This document shows positions 52,295-60,297 of a DNA stretch of 64,000 bases, in pieces. The notes under the pieces are model-generated. The model made no database searches. It was not told the origin of the DNA and saw only the letters and a list, made by a program, of their open reading frames with translations. Origin of the DNA: Maribellus sediminis. GTDB taxonomy: Bacteria; Bacteroidota; Bacteroidia; Bacteroidales; Prolixibacteraceae. The translations under genes and the position numbers were made by a program. The stretch's first letter is position 1. Every line of letters starts with the position of its first letter. The stretch lies in the NCBI RefSeq assembly GCF_011799805.1, contig NZ_WXUB01000001.1, forward strand, positions 806,001-870,000, in the 5' to 3' direction.

Positions 52295-53712
52295 TCGCGC
52301 GGTGCATAGTCGTGATTGGGCACAGGAAACTGTGCATTCGTTTCGGATAAACGTGCTTCCAGCAATTTTTGCAATTCCCTAACTTTCTCCGGATTTTGTT
52401 CGGCTATATTAGTCGATTCTCCCGGATCATTGGCGAGGTTGTATAATTCCACATGATCATCTTCGTAAAAAAGTACCAGTTTCCAGTCACCTTTTCTGAT
52501 GGCCGATCCCGGAGTCCAGGCACTGCCGTGGTAATGCGGGTAATGCCAGAATAATTCGTCACGATTTAGACTTCCCTCGTTGGTGAGAATTGGTAAGAGA
52601 TTCTCCCCGTCGTTATCCTCATGTTCTATTTCAGCCAGATTCAAAATGGTAGTAAAATAATCCATACTAATGGCGGGTGTTTCAGTGCTTCTTCCCGGTT
52701 CAGCCACCTCGGGGCCGGCAATGATCAACGGCACCCGAATCCCGCCTTCGTAACACCAGCCTTTGCCGGCGCGCAACGGCCCGTTGCTTGTTGGAGCATT
52801 GGGGCGGTACAATGTCGATAATCCACCGTTATCGCTTGTGAAAATCACCCATGTATTTTCGTCGAGACCTTGTTCTTTCAGTGCTGCCAGGATTCTGCCG
52901 ACGTTCGCATCCATGGCATTTACCATCGAAGCATAGGGCGCATCTTCCTGCATCATTTTGGTCCAGCCTTCGCCTTCCTCGCGGAACGGAACGTCTTCAA
53001 TATTCATAGCTTCGCGCTTGGCTTCGTATTTTTCTATGCTCGATTTGGCTGCCTGGATAGGTGTATGAACAGTATAAAAAGCCAGGTATAAAAAGAAGGA
53101 ATTTTCTTTATTTTCGGTGATGAACTTGATCCCTTCATTCGTCAGGCGGTCGGTGAGGTACTCACCTTCGGGACCATCCGGAAGTTTCGGATTTTTGTAG
53201 GGCGAATAATAACCCCCCGGAGGATGCCCCATGTGATAACCGCCGATATTGATATCAAAACCCTGATCCTCGGGATAAAAACCTTCGCTGCCCAAATGCC
53301 ATTTTCCTATAAAACCGGTTTTATAGCCTTTCTCTTTTAGTTTTTCGGCAATTGTAATTTCATTCAGTGCCAGCTCGTCGGCATCCTGCGGACCCAGCAG
53401 CGGACGTTTTTTCGGATCGTTACCAGGGATCCAGTCAGTAATATTTACCCGGTTCGGGTGTTTGCCGGTCATTATAGCGGCACGTGTGGGGCTGCATACC
53501 GGGTTGGCCGCATAAGCCTGTGCAAAGCGCACGCCGCTTTTAGCCAGTTTATCGATGTTGGGTGTGTCGTAAAAACTTTCAGGATAATTGCATTTTACAT
53601 CGGCCCATCCCAGGTCGTCAACCAGAATGAATACAAAGTTGGGATCTTTCTTTTTTGAACAGGAAAGAATGCTAATGGCGATGATAAAAAGTAAAAATGC
53701 TTTACGAAACAT
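52291..53712 (-). CDS. Type I sulfatase lipoprotein
   Basis: A 473-residue sulfatase. The lipobox ends in ILSC (Cys18). The catalytic motif CSPTRAAIMTG carries the Cys that becomes formylglycine. Metal and sulfate ligands are visible in VFILVDDLGWAD, GFIGKWHLG and FTSDNGG. The length and ending match arylsulfatases of the S1 family; subfamily and substrate are not readable by eye. It needs a formylglycine-generating enzyme, which is not in the window. It is convergent with the GH29 fucosidase. Confidence 0.93.
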   Translation of the reverse strand: MFRKAFLLFIIAISILSCSKKKDPNFVFILVDDLGWADVKCNYPESFYDTPNIDKLAKSGVRFAQAYAANPVCSPTRAAIMTGKHPNRVNITDWIPGNDPKKRPLLGPQDADELALNEITIAEKLKEKGYKTGFIGKWHLGSEGFYPEDQGFDINIGGYHMGHPPGGYYSPYKNPKLPDGPEGEYLTDRLTNEGIKFITENKENSFFLYLAFYTVHTPIQAAKSSIEKYEAKREAMNIEDVPFREEGEGWTKMMQEDAPYASMVNAMDANVGRILAALKEQGLDENTWVIFTSDNGGLSTLYRPNAPTSNGPLRAGKGWCYEGGIRVPLIIAGPEVAEPGRSTETPAISMDYFTTILNLAEIEHEDNDGENLLPILTNEGSLNRDELFWHYPHYHGSAWTPGSAIRKGDWKLVLFYEDDHVELYNLANDPGESTNIAEQNPEKVRELQKLLEARLSETNAQFPVPNHDYAPRD

Positions 53713-53757
53713 GGCGAATTATTTTAGCCTGAAACTACCACTTTATACGCGAATAAA

Positions 53758-53791
53758 AAAGAACCGTTCTCTCTAAAAAGAACGGTTCTCT
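53758..53791 (-). terminator. Terminator of the outer-membrane protein gene
   Basis: An 11-bp stem (AGAACCGTTCT/AGAACGGTTCT, 8-base loop) with a T run on the minus strand. The same 34 bp is found exactly at 56172-56205. Confidence 0.8.
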
Positions 53792-53821
53792 TAGTATAAA
53801 CAATGGCCAAGTTTTATCCTA

Positions 53822-54382
53822 TTAATTATTTTCGGTACCTTTTCGGTGCAAATAATAACTAAAACCCCAGCGCACATCAAAATTATCACTTGGAAATGTG
53901 GATCCTATCTGGGTAAAATCATCCGCATTTTCTGAATTTCGATAGGAGAGCCAAAGAAATGTACTCAGGTTTTGTGTTATATTCCATGCAACTTTAGGGC
54001 CGATGATAAAAGAGGCATAATCCTTCGACTGAGGATACATATTATTCTTGAGAACGAAATTTACACCTGTTTTAACGGAAATACCAAAATTATTACGATT
54101 TAGCAGGTAGGCTTCTAAAGTTGGCCCTGCCGTTAAGTTATTGATGGTATTAGATTCTTTGTATCCAATATAACTAACTTTAAAACCTGCAGAAAAATGC
54201 TTGAATATGAAATAACTAACATGCGTATTTAGTAAGAAAGTTTTAATTTTCTTTTCGTCTGTGCTATTAACACTGGAATAATTTCCTGATCCGCCCAATT
54301 CAAAAGAGCCTCTGTCGGGCTGAGCAAATGTTTGAATGGATATAAGGCATAAAATTAGAATTGTAAATAATTTGTGTTTCAT
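53822..54382 (-). CDS. Small outer-membrane beta-barrel protein
   Basis: A 186-residue protein with a Sec signal peptide (1-20). The rest has about eight amphipathic strands, for example GSFELGGSGNYSSVN, FSAGFKVSYIGYKES and NLSTFLWLSYRNSE, ending in WGFSYYLHRK. This matches the OmpX/outer-membrane-protein beta-barrel fold. Base use is AT-rich relative to neighbours. It lies 11 bp downstream of the broken T9SS gene and was probably co-transcribed with it. Function is unknown. Confidence 0.8.
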   Translation of the reverse strand: MKHKLFTILILCLISIQTFAQPDRGSFELGGSGNYSSVNSTDEKKIKTFLLNTHVSYFIFKHFSAGFKVSYIGYKESNTINNLTAGPTLEAYLLNRNNFGISVKTGVNFVLKNNMYPQSKDYASFIIGPKVAWNITQNLSTFLWLSYRNSENADDFTQIGSTFPSDNFDVRWGFSYYLHRKGTENN

Positions 54383-54393
54383 GGCAATGATTT

Positions 54394-55980
54394 TTAACGA
54401 ATGATTAATTGTTGTTTTACTAGCTCATTGTTCCAGTTTACATGTAAAAAATAAGTGTCTGGTTCCAGGTCGCGGGTATCAATATTTAGATTTAATGCCT
54501 TGGATTCAATCGATTTTCGCACTCTTCCGTTTTTATCCAAAATTTGTACCAAATATTCATCAATATCTCCATTTTTAAGATTCTTATTTTTATTAACTTT
54601 AATTTTATTCTTTTTTTCTTTCACGTCTTTTTCTTCAATAAAAGTTAATTCAACATACGAATCTGCCGGATTGGGAGACATTAACATATACATGCCGTAA
54701 TCTTCGGTATAAAACATTGCACCCTGCGCCATAATATAGTCTGTTCCGCATTGGTTCTCGGCATTTACCTGAATTACCTGACTTGAAGGAGCTGTATTGT
54801 CCAGATACAAATAAACAGTGTAGTTATCAGGATGGCCACCTCCCGAGCTATATCCTGTTATGTAGTCTGCCCAGGCTTGTCCGGGCCATCCGGTTCCTCC
54901 AAAGTTCCAGTTGTAAGTATTAACACCCTGCACCGTTTCATTTGAATTGTTAAGAATTCCAATAGCAATGGATTCATTTCTTGGCGCTACATATTGATTG
55001 CTTTCAAAATACACTCCAAAGTCTATTTCGTTGTTGCTGGGAATACCATACCAAACAGGTTTATTACTCTCATCGCTGTCAGCATATCCATCCGCAACTG
55101 CTTTTACTTTAACATTTCCACTTCCTGATCCTGAAGGTTTGTGTACGGTAACAGATGTTTCCGGTCCGGTATAAGAAGTAACATATTGTCCTCCCTGGTA
55201 TATCTTTAATCCATTTGTTACTGTCCATGCATATTCTTCAGTGGGCGAGTCACTTGTTGAGATTGAGTAGACTTCAGAACTACAAATAGGTGTATCTCCG
55301 CTAATAGTTGGTGGATTTAATTTACGAGCAATATTCACTGTATCCCATGGTATGAATTCACTGCAAAGATCGGATTGCATATATTTTGTTTTAAAGCTCA
55401 CCCACCCAGGCTGATCACCTGTCATTTTATACTTGTATACATGTTCAATAATATCAGCTTCATTTATAGACCAGCTATATTGGTCTTCATTGATATTGGA
55501 TGATTTTAAATATTCATAAACTACGCCGGGATTCGAATTAAGTCTAACATAAAATACTTTATTATTGCCAACTGGAACTGTTTTCTCGTGTGTTTCTCCC
55601 AGAGTCAACCACGTTGGATGCAAATAATGAATGTCAAATTCTTGAAAGTCTTGTTCTCCTTGCCCATAATTTACAGTAAGTATCCCATCATTTATTATAT
55701 CGTTCCATCGAATACTAATCTCATTATTGGTACTATCAGCATTCATCCTAATTATTGTACTGTCGTTCGAATTTAGATAGTAACTTCACGGTACAATAAA
55801 AACTCCACCGTTCAGAATTAGATCAATATTCCCATATTCATAATAGTTTGAGTCTATGGTATAATTATATTCTTCTCCATAACAAACATCTTCATTATCT
55901 GGAGAAACAATTTGAGCTAAAGAAAAATGAGAAAAGCTAATTAAAAAAGCTGCGAATAAAGTAAATAGAAAATTTTTCAT
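54394..55980 (-). pseudogene. T9SS cargo protein gene interrupted by an in-frame TGA
   Basis: One frame of 528 codons encodes a signal peptide (MKNFLFTLFAAFLISFSHFSLAQ), a long extracellular region with a PKD-like domain (PTISGDTPICSSEVYSIS, YAWTVTNG) and a T9SS type A sorting tail (MSPNPADSYVELTF, ending KQQLIIR). The frame is cut after 64 codons by TGA at 55788-55786; it continues in the same frame for 13 codons before the next ATG at 55746. So this is a nonsense change, not a frameshift. If the stop is real, the product loses its signal peptide and is dead. A sequencing error is the main alternative. Confidence 0.8.
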
Positions 55981-56171
55981 TGGTTTAAAATTTGGGTTTA
56001 TAATTCACATTAATTGTAGTATGATGTATCTGGAATATATTAAGCGCGCGTCCAGGTATCATAGTTCGATAAAGGTATAATACCCCCCCCTGTTTTAATA
56101 TGATAAATATCAGCAGTGTTATGAAGCATAAAAACGTGTGTGGTGTGAACAGATTATGATGATTTAATAAG

Positions 56172-56205
56172 AAAGAACCGTTCTCTCTAAAAAGAACGGT
56201 TCTCT
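56172..56205 (-). terminator. Terminator of the M20 peptidase gene
   Basis: Identical over 34 bp to the hairpin at 53758-53791: 11-bp stem, 8-base loop, T-rich on the minus strand, 31 bp past the M20 stop. Confidence 0.8.
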
Positions 56206-56236
56206 ATCTCATTACTATTATTCTATATACTCAGTA

Positions 56237-57607
56237 CTACTTACTCATCTCCGCAAAATACTTGTAGAAAAGCGGAAGGGTTCTGATGCCGTTAAAGAAT
56301 TGCTCCAGCGGATAATTTTCGTTGGGCGAGTGTATGGCATCCGCTTCGAGGCCAAAGCCCATTAGTACGGTTTTTATACCCAGCACTTCCTCAAAAGTCG
56401 AAATGATGGGGATACTGCCACCCGAACGTATCGGCACCGGACGTTTGCCATAAGTATCCTGATAGGCTTTTTCGGCAGCCTGGTAGGCCGGAATATCAAT
56501 AGGACAAACGTATCCCTGACCGCCATGCAGCGAAGTTACCTCTACTTTTACCGATTTTGGTGCAATGCTCTCGAAATGGTTTTTGAAGAGTACAGCGATT
56601 TTTTCGTGGTTTTGATTGGGGACCAGTCGCGATGAAATTTTTGCAAACGCTTTTGAAGGCAAAACGGTTTTGGCACCTTCGCCGGTGTAACCTCCCCAGA
56701 TGCCGCAAACATCAAACGACGGGCGGATTCCGGTGCGTTCCGAAGGAGTGTATCCTTCTTCGCCGGCTAACTCTTCCACGTCGATGGCTTTTTTATAGGC
56801 CTCTTCATTAAACGGAGCGCGGCCAAGCAGTTCGCGTTCTTTGGCTGAAACTTCCAGCACATCGTCGTAAAAGCCGGGGATCGTAACTTTGCCTTGTTCG
56901 TCTACCATTTGAGTGATCATTTTCGACAACACGTTAATCGGGTTGGCTACCGAACCTCCAAATATTCCTGAGTGCAGGTCTTTGTTGGGGCCGGTAACTT
57001 CTACCTGCCAGTAGGCTAGACCGCGCAATCCGGTAGTAATCGACGGTGTATCGCGGGCGATCATCGAAGTATCGGAAACCAGGATGACATCAGCCTTTAG
57101 CATGTCCTTGTTTGCGGCACACCAATGTCCCAGGTTAGGCGATCCGATTTCTTCTTCGCCTTCAATCATGAATTTTACGTTGCAGGGCAGCGTATTGGTT
57201 TTTACCATCAATTCGAAAGCTTTGGCGTGCATCATTCCCTGACCTTTGTCGTCGTCGGCACCGCGGGCAAAAATTTTTCCATCGCGGATTTCCGGCTGAA
57301 ACGGATCGGAGTTCCACTTTTCAATCGGATCAACCGGCATTACATCCATGTGCGAATAAACCAATACAGTTGGCAGCGCCGGGTCGATGATCTTTTCGGC
57401 ATATGTAACCGGATTCCCTTCGGTTTCAAAAACTTCTGCTTTGTCGGCTCCCGATTTCAGCAGCAGTTCTTTTAAATACTCGGCAGCCCTGTACATATCG
57501 GGCTTGTGGCTTTTTATCGAACTGATTGACGGAATGCGAATCAGTCCAAAAAGTTCTTCCAGAAAACGGTCTTTGTTTTCTTCAATATACTTATTGATGT
57601 GTTCCAT
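56237..57607 (-). CDS. M20-family dipeptidase
   Basis: A 456-residue metallopeptidase of the PepV/CNDP-like group. Zinc ligands and active-site residues are seen in VLVYSHMDVMP and GRGADDDKGQG, then EGEEEIGSPN, and a late His in the FGLEADAIHSPNENYP segment. The middle lid domain (about residues 200-370) contains DLHSGIFGGSV for dimer contacts. It is cytosolic (no signal peptide) and cleaves dipeptides such as Xaa-His or Xaa-Asp; the exact substrate is unknown. It is monocistronic, ending at a terminator hairpin that is duplicated 2.4 kb away. Confidence 0.93.
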   Translation of the reverse strand: MEHINKYIEENKDRFLEELFGLIRIPSISSIKSHKPDMYRAAEYLKELLLKSGADKAEVFETEGNPVTYAEKIIDPALPTVLVYSHMDVMPVDPIEKWNSDPFQPEIRDGKIFARGADDDKGQGMMHAKAFELMVKTNTLPCNVKFMIEGEEEIGSPNLGHWCAANKDMLKADVILVSDTSMIARDTPSITTGLRGLAYWQVEVTGPNKDLHSGIFGGSVANPINVLSKMITQMVDEQGKVTIPGFYDDVLEVSAKERELLGRAPFNEEAYKKAIDVEELAGEEGYTPSERTGIRPSFDVCGIWGGYTGEGAKTVLPSKAFAKISSRLVPNQNHEKIAVLFKNHFESIAPKSVKVEVTSLHGGQGYVCPIDIPAYQAAEKAYQDTYGKRPVPIRSGGSIPIISTFEEVLGIKTVLMGFGLEADAIHSPNENYPLEQFFNGIRTLPLFYKYFAEMSK

Positions 57608-57687
57608 AATAGTGCAAGTTTTAAGCGTTGAAAATAGGGGTTTTCACGGTACTAAAAAAACGCTTTTGTCATGTAGAGGAAGAAAGG

Positions 57688-57800
57688 CGGAAGAGTTCAG
57701 AGTTCAGGATTCAAAGTCGCAGTATCCAGTCTCTGTCAGCAGTTTTCTTTTGATAGTTTGCAATTTGACAATTTATCAGTTGAACAGTTTTGCAATTCTC
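57688..57800. repeat. Mosaic intergenic repeat, family A (partial)
   Basis: Phrases such as AGTTCAGGATTCAAAGTCGCAG, CAATTTGACAATTTATCAG and TTGAACAGTTTTGCAATT-type strings match family A seen at 6575-7035 and 63600-63910. Confidence 0.6.
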
Positions 57801-57805
57801 AGGCT

Positions 57806-57922
57806 TGTCCAATCCATACCGGGTTGCCGGTACTTTGATTCAAATGATTTTACCAAAATCAAATCCGTACCGGATTGCTTCGCATCTCAACGCAGTATGC
57901 GTTAGCTTATGGTAGTAGGTGC
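57806..57922 (+). repeat. Hairpin repeat family B, copy 1 (3' truncated)
   Basis: Contains three short perfect hairpins with 3-base loops: GATTTT/AAAATC (57846-57860), ATCCG/CGGAT (57863-57875) and AACGCA/TGCGTT (57889-57903). It matches copies at 57989 and 59998, and ends before the ACCCT/AGGGT hairpin present in those. With copy 2 it fills most of the 57608-58239 gap. Confidence 0.8.
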
Positions 57923-57988
57923 TGCTTTTCCTTGCAGCGAAGCAGGTGATATGGTGAGTGAAGATGAAACGACTAAGCGCGTTAAGTT

Positions 57989-58165
57989 CTCTCCAACCCA
58001 TACCGGTTTGCCAGGATTATGAGTCTTATGATTTACTAAAATCAAATCCACACTGTATTGCTTCGCGTCTCAACGCAGTATGCGTTGGTTTATAGTAGTA
58101 TGTGCAAATGAATTCGATAAAACCCTGTAAGGGTTTGATAAACGAAGGTTTAACGTTCAGAAATC
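57989..58165 (+). repeat. Hairpin repeat family B, copy 2 (full)
   Basis: About 175 bp with AACGCA/TGCGTT (58072-58086) and AACCCT/AGGGTT (58121-58135) hairpins, ending GTTTAACGTTCAG. It lies 75 bp upstream of the DUF885 gene, in the same orientation as copy 3 on the other side. Confidence 0.85.
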
Positions 58166-58239
58166 TAAGTAACAATAATCGTAAAGTATAATTTGTTATT
58201 ATAATAATTATTAAATTTATGCAACTATGATTCTGCCCC

Positions 58240-59958
58240 TTGAAAAAGTTTATTGCATATATTTTGTTTCTATTACTGCATTCATGTTCAGAATTTAAAT
58301 CTGAGGATGAAAAAGTCATTCACTTAGCCGATTCATATTATGGTCATTATATCAATACCAATCCTGAATATGCTCTAATACAAGGTATTTCGTCTGAACT
58401 TATATTTCAGTTTAACCCGAATAGCTTAGAAGATTTTAAAAGGAATGAATTCTTTGAAGACAGTTTATATACAGAGCTGCTTGCTGTCGATAAAACCCAA
58501 ATAGAAGATAAAGTCAATACAATTACCTATTCGATTCTAAAAGAGCAATTGGAGCGGACTGCCGATCTTCGCATTTGCAAAACATACCTGTGGAATGTGA
58601 GCCATAGATATGGCCTTCATCACAGGTTCTTAAAGCTTGCTGAGCAGCAGCCACTCGAAACCCATTTACAGCGAAATGCAGCTTTAAAACGATGGGCTAC
58701 TTTCCCTGATTACATACAAAATGAACTTAATAACCTGAAAACCGGGATTTCGGAAGGTTACACGATGCCCAAGGAAGTTGTCAGAGCTGTTATCGTTCAG
58801 ATTAACAGAATTTTGGATTATGATTTGGATGACTCCCCATTCGTAAAGCCGGTATTAAAAACCGGAGACAAGATTTTTATTCAGGATTGGAAACAGTTGG
58901 TCGAACAAAAGGTGCTGCCGGCATTAAGTTTATATCGCAACTTTTTAAGTGATACGTATTACAAAGAAGCAAGAACCGATATTTCAATGTTGGAATTGCC
59001 AAATGGAGAGGAATGCTACAATGCATATTTGAGATTAAATATCGGTCCGAATGTATCCGGTGCTGAAATCTACGAACTCGGACAGCAACTGGTTTCCTCA
59101 AATGTTTCAGCAATAAAAGCTCTTGGAAGTGAACTTTACGGAACTGATCAGTTCCCGGAAATTATCCAACATTTGCGTAATGATTCTTTAAATTTCTTTC
59201 ATAGCAAGAATGAACTGATGACTTGTGTGGATTCTGTTCTTCTTTATTCAAAAGAAGAGTGCACATCATATTTCGCCAATTTACCGACCAAAGACATTCT
59301 GATAGACGAATATAAACCTTATGAAAATGGTGCCGGTGAAATGGATCCGGCAACTGGTAATCTGCAGGCATACATTAGAATAAATACCGGTTATCAGCTT
59401 GAATCAACCAAAACCGATTGCGAAAGATTGATTTTTCATGAGGCTTATCCCGGTCATCATTTGCAAATAGGAATTGAGCAGGCACAGATAAAGATGCACC
59501 CTATTTCGAAAATCATTTCCTTTGAAAGTTATACCGAAGGTTGGGCAATTTATGCGGAACAGTTGGCTGAAGAAATGGGGCTATATTCCAGTGAAGCCGC
59601 TACGATTGAGCGACGAAGTGAAATTGGAAGGTTCATGGTAATTGATGCAGGAATTCATTTACATGGTTGGACCAGGGAGCAAGTAGTTGATTATTGTGCA
59701 GAGATTGGCTTGGACCGGAAGGTTGGCCTGGGGATGTACTATAGAAGTGCAGTTTGGCCGGGTCAGTTAGTTGCCTATAATTACGGTGGGGAAGAGATTA
59801 AGTCGCTGAGAAAGCTGGCAGAGGAACAACTGGGTGATAGGTTTGACATTGCAGAGTTTCATACCAAAGTGTTGGAAAACGGTTCTGTTCCTTTAGATAT
59901 TCTGCGTGATAATATTGTGGAATGGATTGCTCTTGACGTTAATTCACAGGGAGATTAA
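58240..59958 (+). CDS. DUF885-family lipoprotein (metallopeptidase-like)
   Basis: A 572-residue lipoprotein of the DUF885 family. The lipobox is LLLHSC (Cys16). The zinc-peptidase-like motif HEAYPGHH (about residue 400) and the later FESYTEGWAIYAEQ match the family, whose members are thought to be metallopeptidases. Function in this organism is unknown. The start is a TTG at 58240; no in-frame ATG lies between it and the lipobox, so the start is weaker than usual. The gene is bracketed by direct copies of repeat B at 57989-58165 and 59998-60172. Confidence 0.85.
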   Translation: MKKFIAYILFLLLHSCSEFKSEDEKVIHLADSYYGHYINTNPEYALIQGISSELIFQFNPNSLEDFKRNEFFEDSLYTELLAVDKTQIEDKVNTITYSILKEQLERTADLRICKTYLWNVSHRYGLHHRFLKLAEQQPLETHLQRNAALKRWATFPDYIQNELNNLKTGISEGYTMPKEVVRAVIVQINRILDYDLDDSPFVKPVLKTGDKIFIQDWKQLVEQKVLPALSLYRNFLSDTYYKEARTDISMLELPNGEECYNAYLRLNIGPNVSGAEIYELGQQLVSSNVSAIKALGSELYGTDQFPEIIQHLRNDSLNFFHSKNELMTCVDSVLLYSKEECTSYFANLPTKDILIDEYKPYENGAGEMDPATGNLQAYIRINTGYQLESTKTDCERLIFHEAYPGHHLQIGIEQAQIKMHPISKIISFESYTEGWAIYAEQLAEEMGLYSSEAATIERRSEIGRFMVIDAGIHLHGWTREQVVDYCAEIGLDRKVGLGMYYRSAVWPGQLVAYNYGGEEIKSLRKLAEEQLGDRFDIAEFHTKVLENGSVPLDILRDNIVEWIALDVNSQGD

Positions 59959-59997
59959 GTTAGAAGTGAACTGGATCTTTGGGAATTCTTTCAACCA

Positions 59998-60172
59998 GCT
60001 CCAGCCTATACCGGGTTGCCGGGACAATGACTCTAATGATTTTACTAATATCAAATCCGTACCGGATTGTTTTGTGGTCAACGCAGTAAGCGTTGGTTTA
60101 TCGTAGTATGTGCAGATGAATGAGAGCGAAAACCCTGTATGGGTTTGATAAACTAGAGTTTAAAGTTCAGGT
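59998..60172 (+). repeat. Hairpin repeat family B, copy 3 (full)
   Basis: About 175 bp with ATCCG/CGGAT, AACGC/GCGTT (60080-60094) and AACCC/GGGTT (60131-60145) hairpins, ending GTTTAAAGTTCAG. It lies 39 bp past the DUF885 stop, in the same orientation as copies 1 and 2. Confidence 0.85.
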
Positions 60173-60240
60173 TTCAAAGCAGGATCATTAGCCAATTATA
60201 CAGTTTTTCAATTTAGCAGTTTCACAATTTATCAGTGTTC
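60173..60240. repeat. Mosaic intergenic repeat, family A (fragment)
   Basis: Phrases such as GCCAATTATACAG, TTTTTCAATTTAGCAGTTTC and ACAATTTATCAG match family A. With repeat B copy 3 it fills most of the 59959-60297 gap. Confidence 0.55.
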
Positions 60241-60248
60241 CGGGAAAT

Positions 60249-60276
60249 AAAAAAGGCAGCCCGAAGACTGCCTTTC
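60249..60276 (-). terminator. Terminator of the OmpA/TPR lipoprotein gene
   Basis: Read on the minus strand, AAAGGCAGTC, loop TTCG, GGCTGCCTTTTTT: an 8-bp stem (plus a G-T pair) closed by a UUCG tetraloop and a T run, 22 bp past the stop. Confidence 0.88.
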
Positions 60277-60297
60277 CTTAAGCTTATCACAACTTAA

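Noticed and set aside
52291-53712. A full polysaccharide utilisation locus around the fucosidase and sulfatase
   Set aside because: No SusC/SusD pair or other glycosidases are adjacent on either side.
55786-55788. Selenocysteine codon in the T9SS gene
   Set aside because: The context (FIVP then SYYLNS) has no redox motif, and no SECIS-like hairpin follows closely. A nonsense change or error is simpler.
57387-57905. Plus-strand ORF of 172 codons
   Set aside because: It is antisense to the M20 gene and then runs through repeats A and B. No protein-like pattern.
57806-58165. tRNA or tmRNA in the repeat B hairpins
   Set aside because: Hairpins are 5-6 bp with 3-base loops and no acceptor stem or T-loop consensus.
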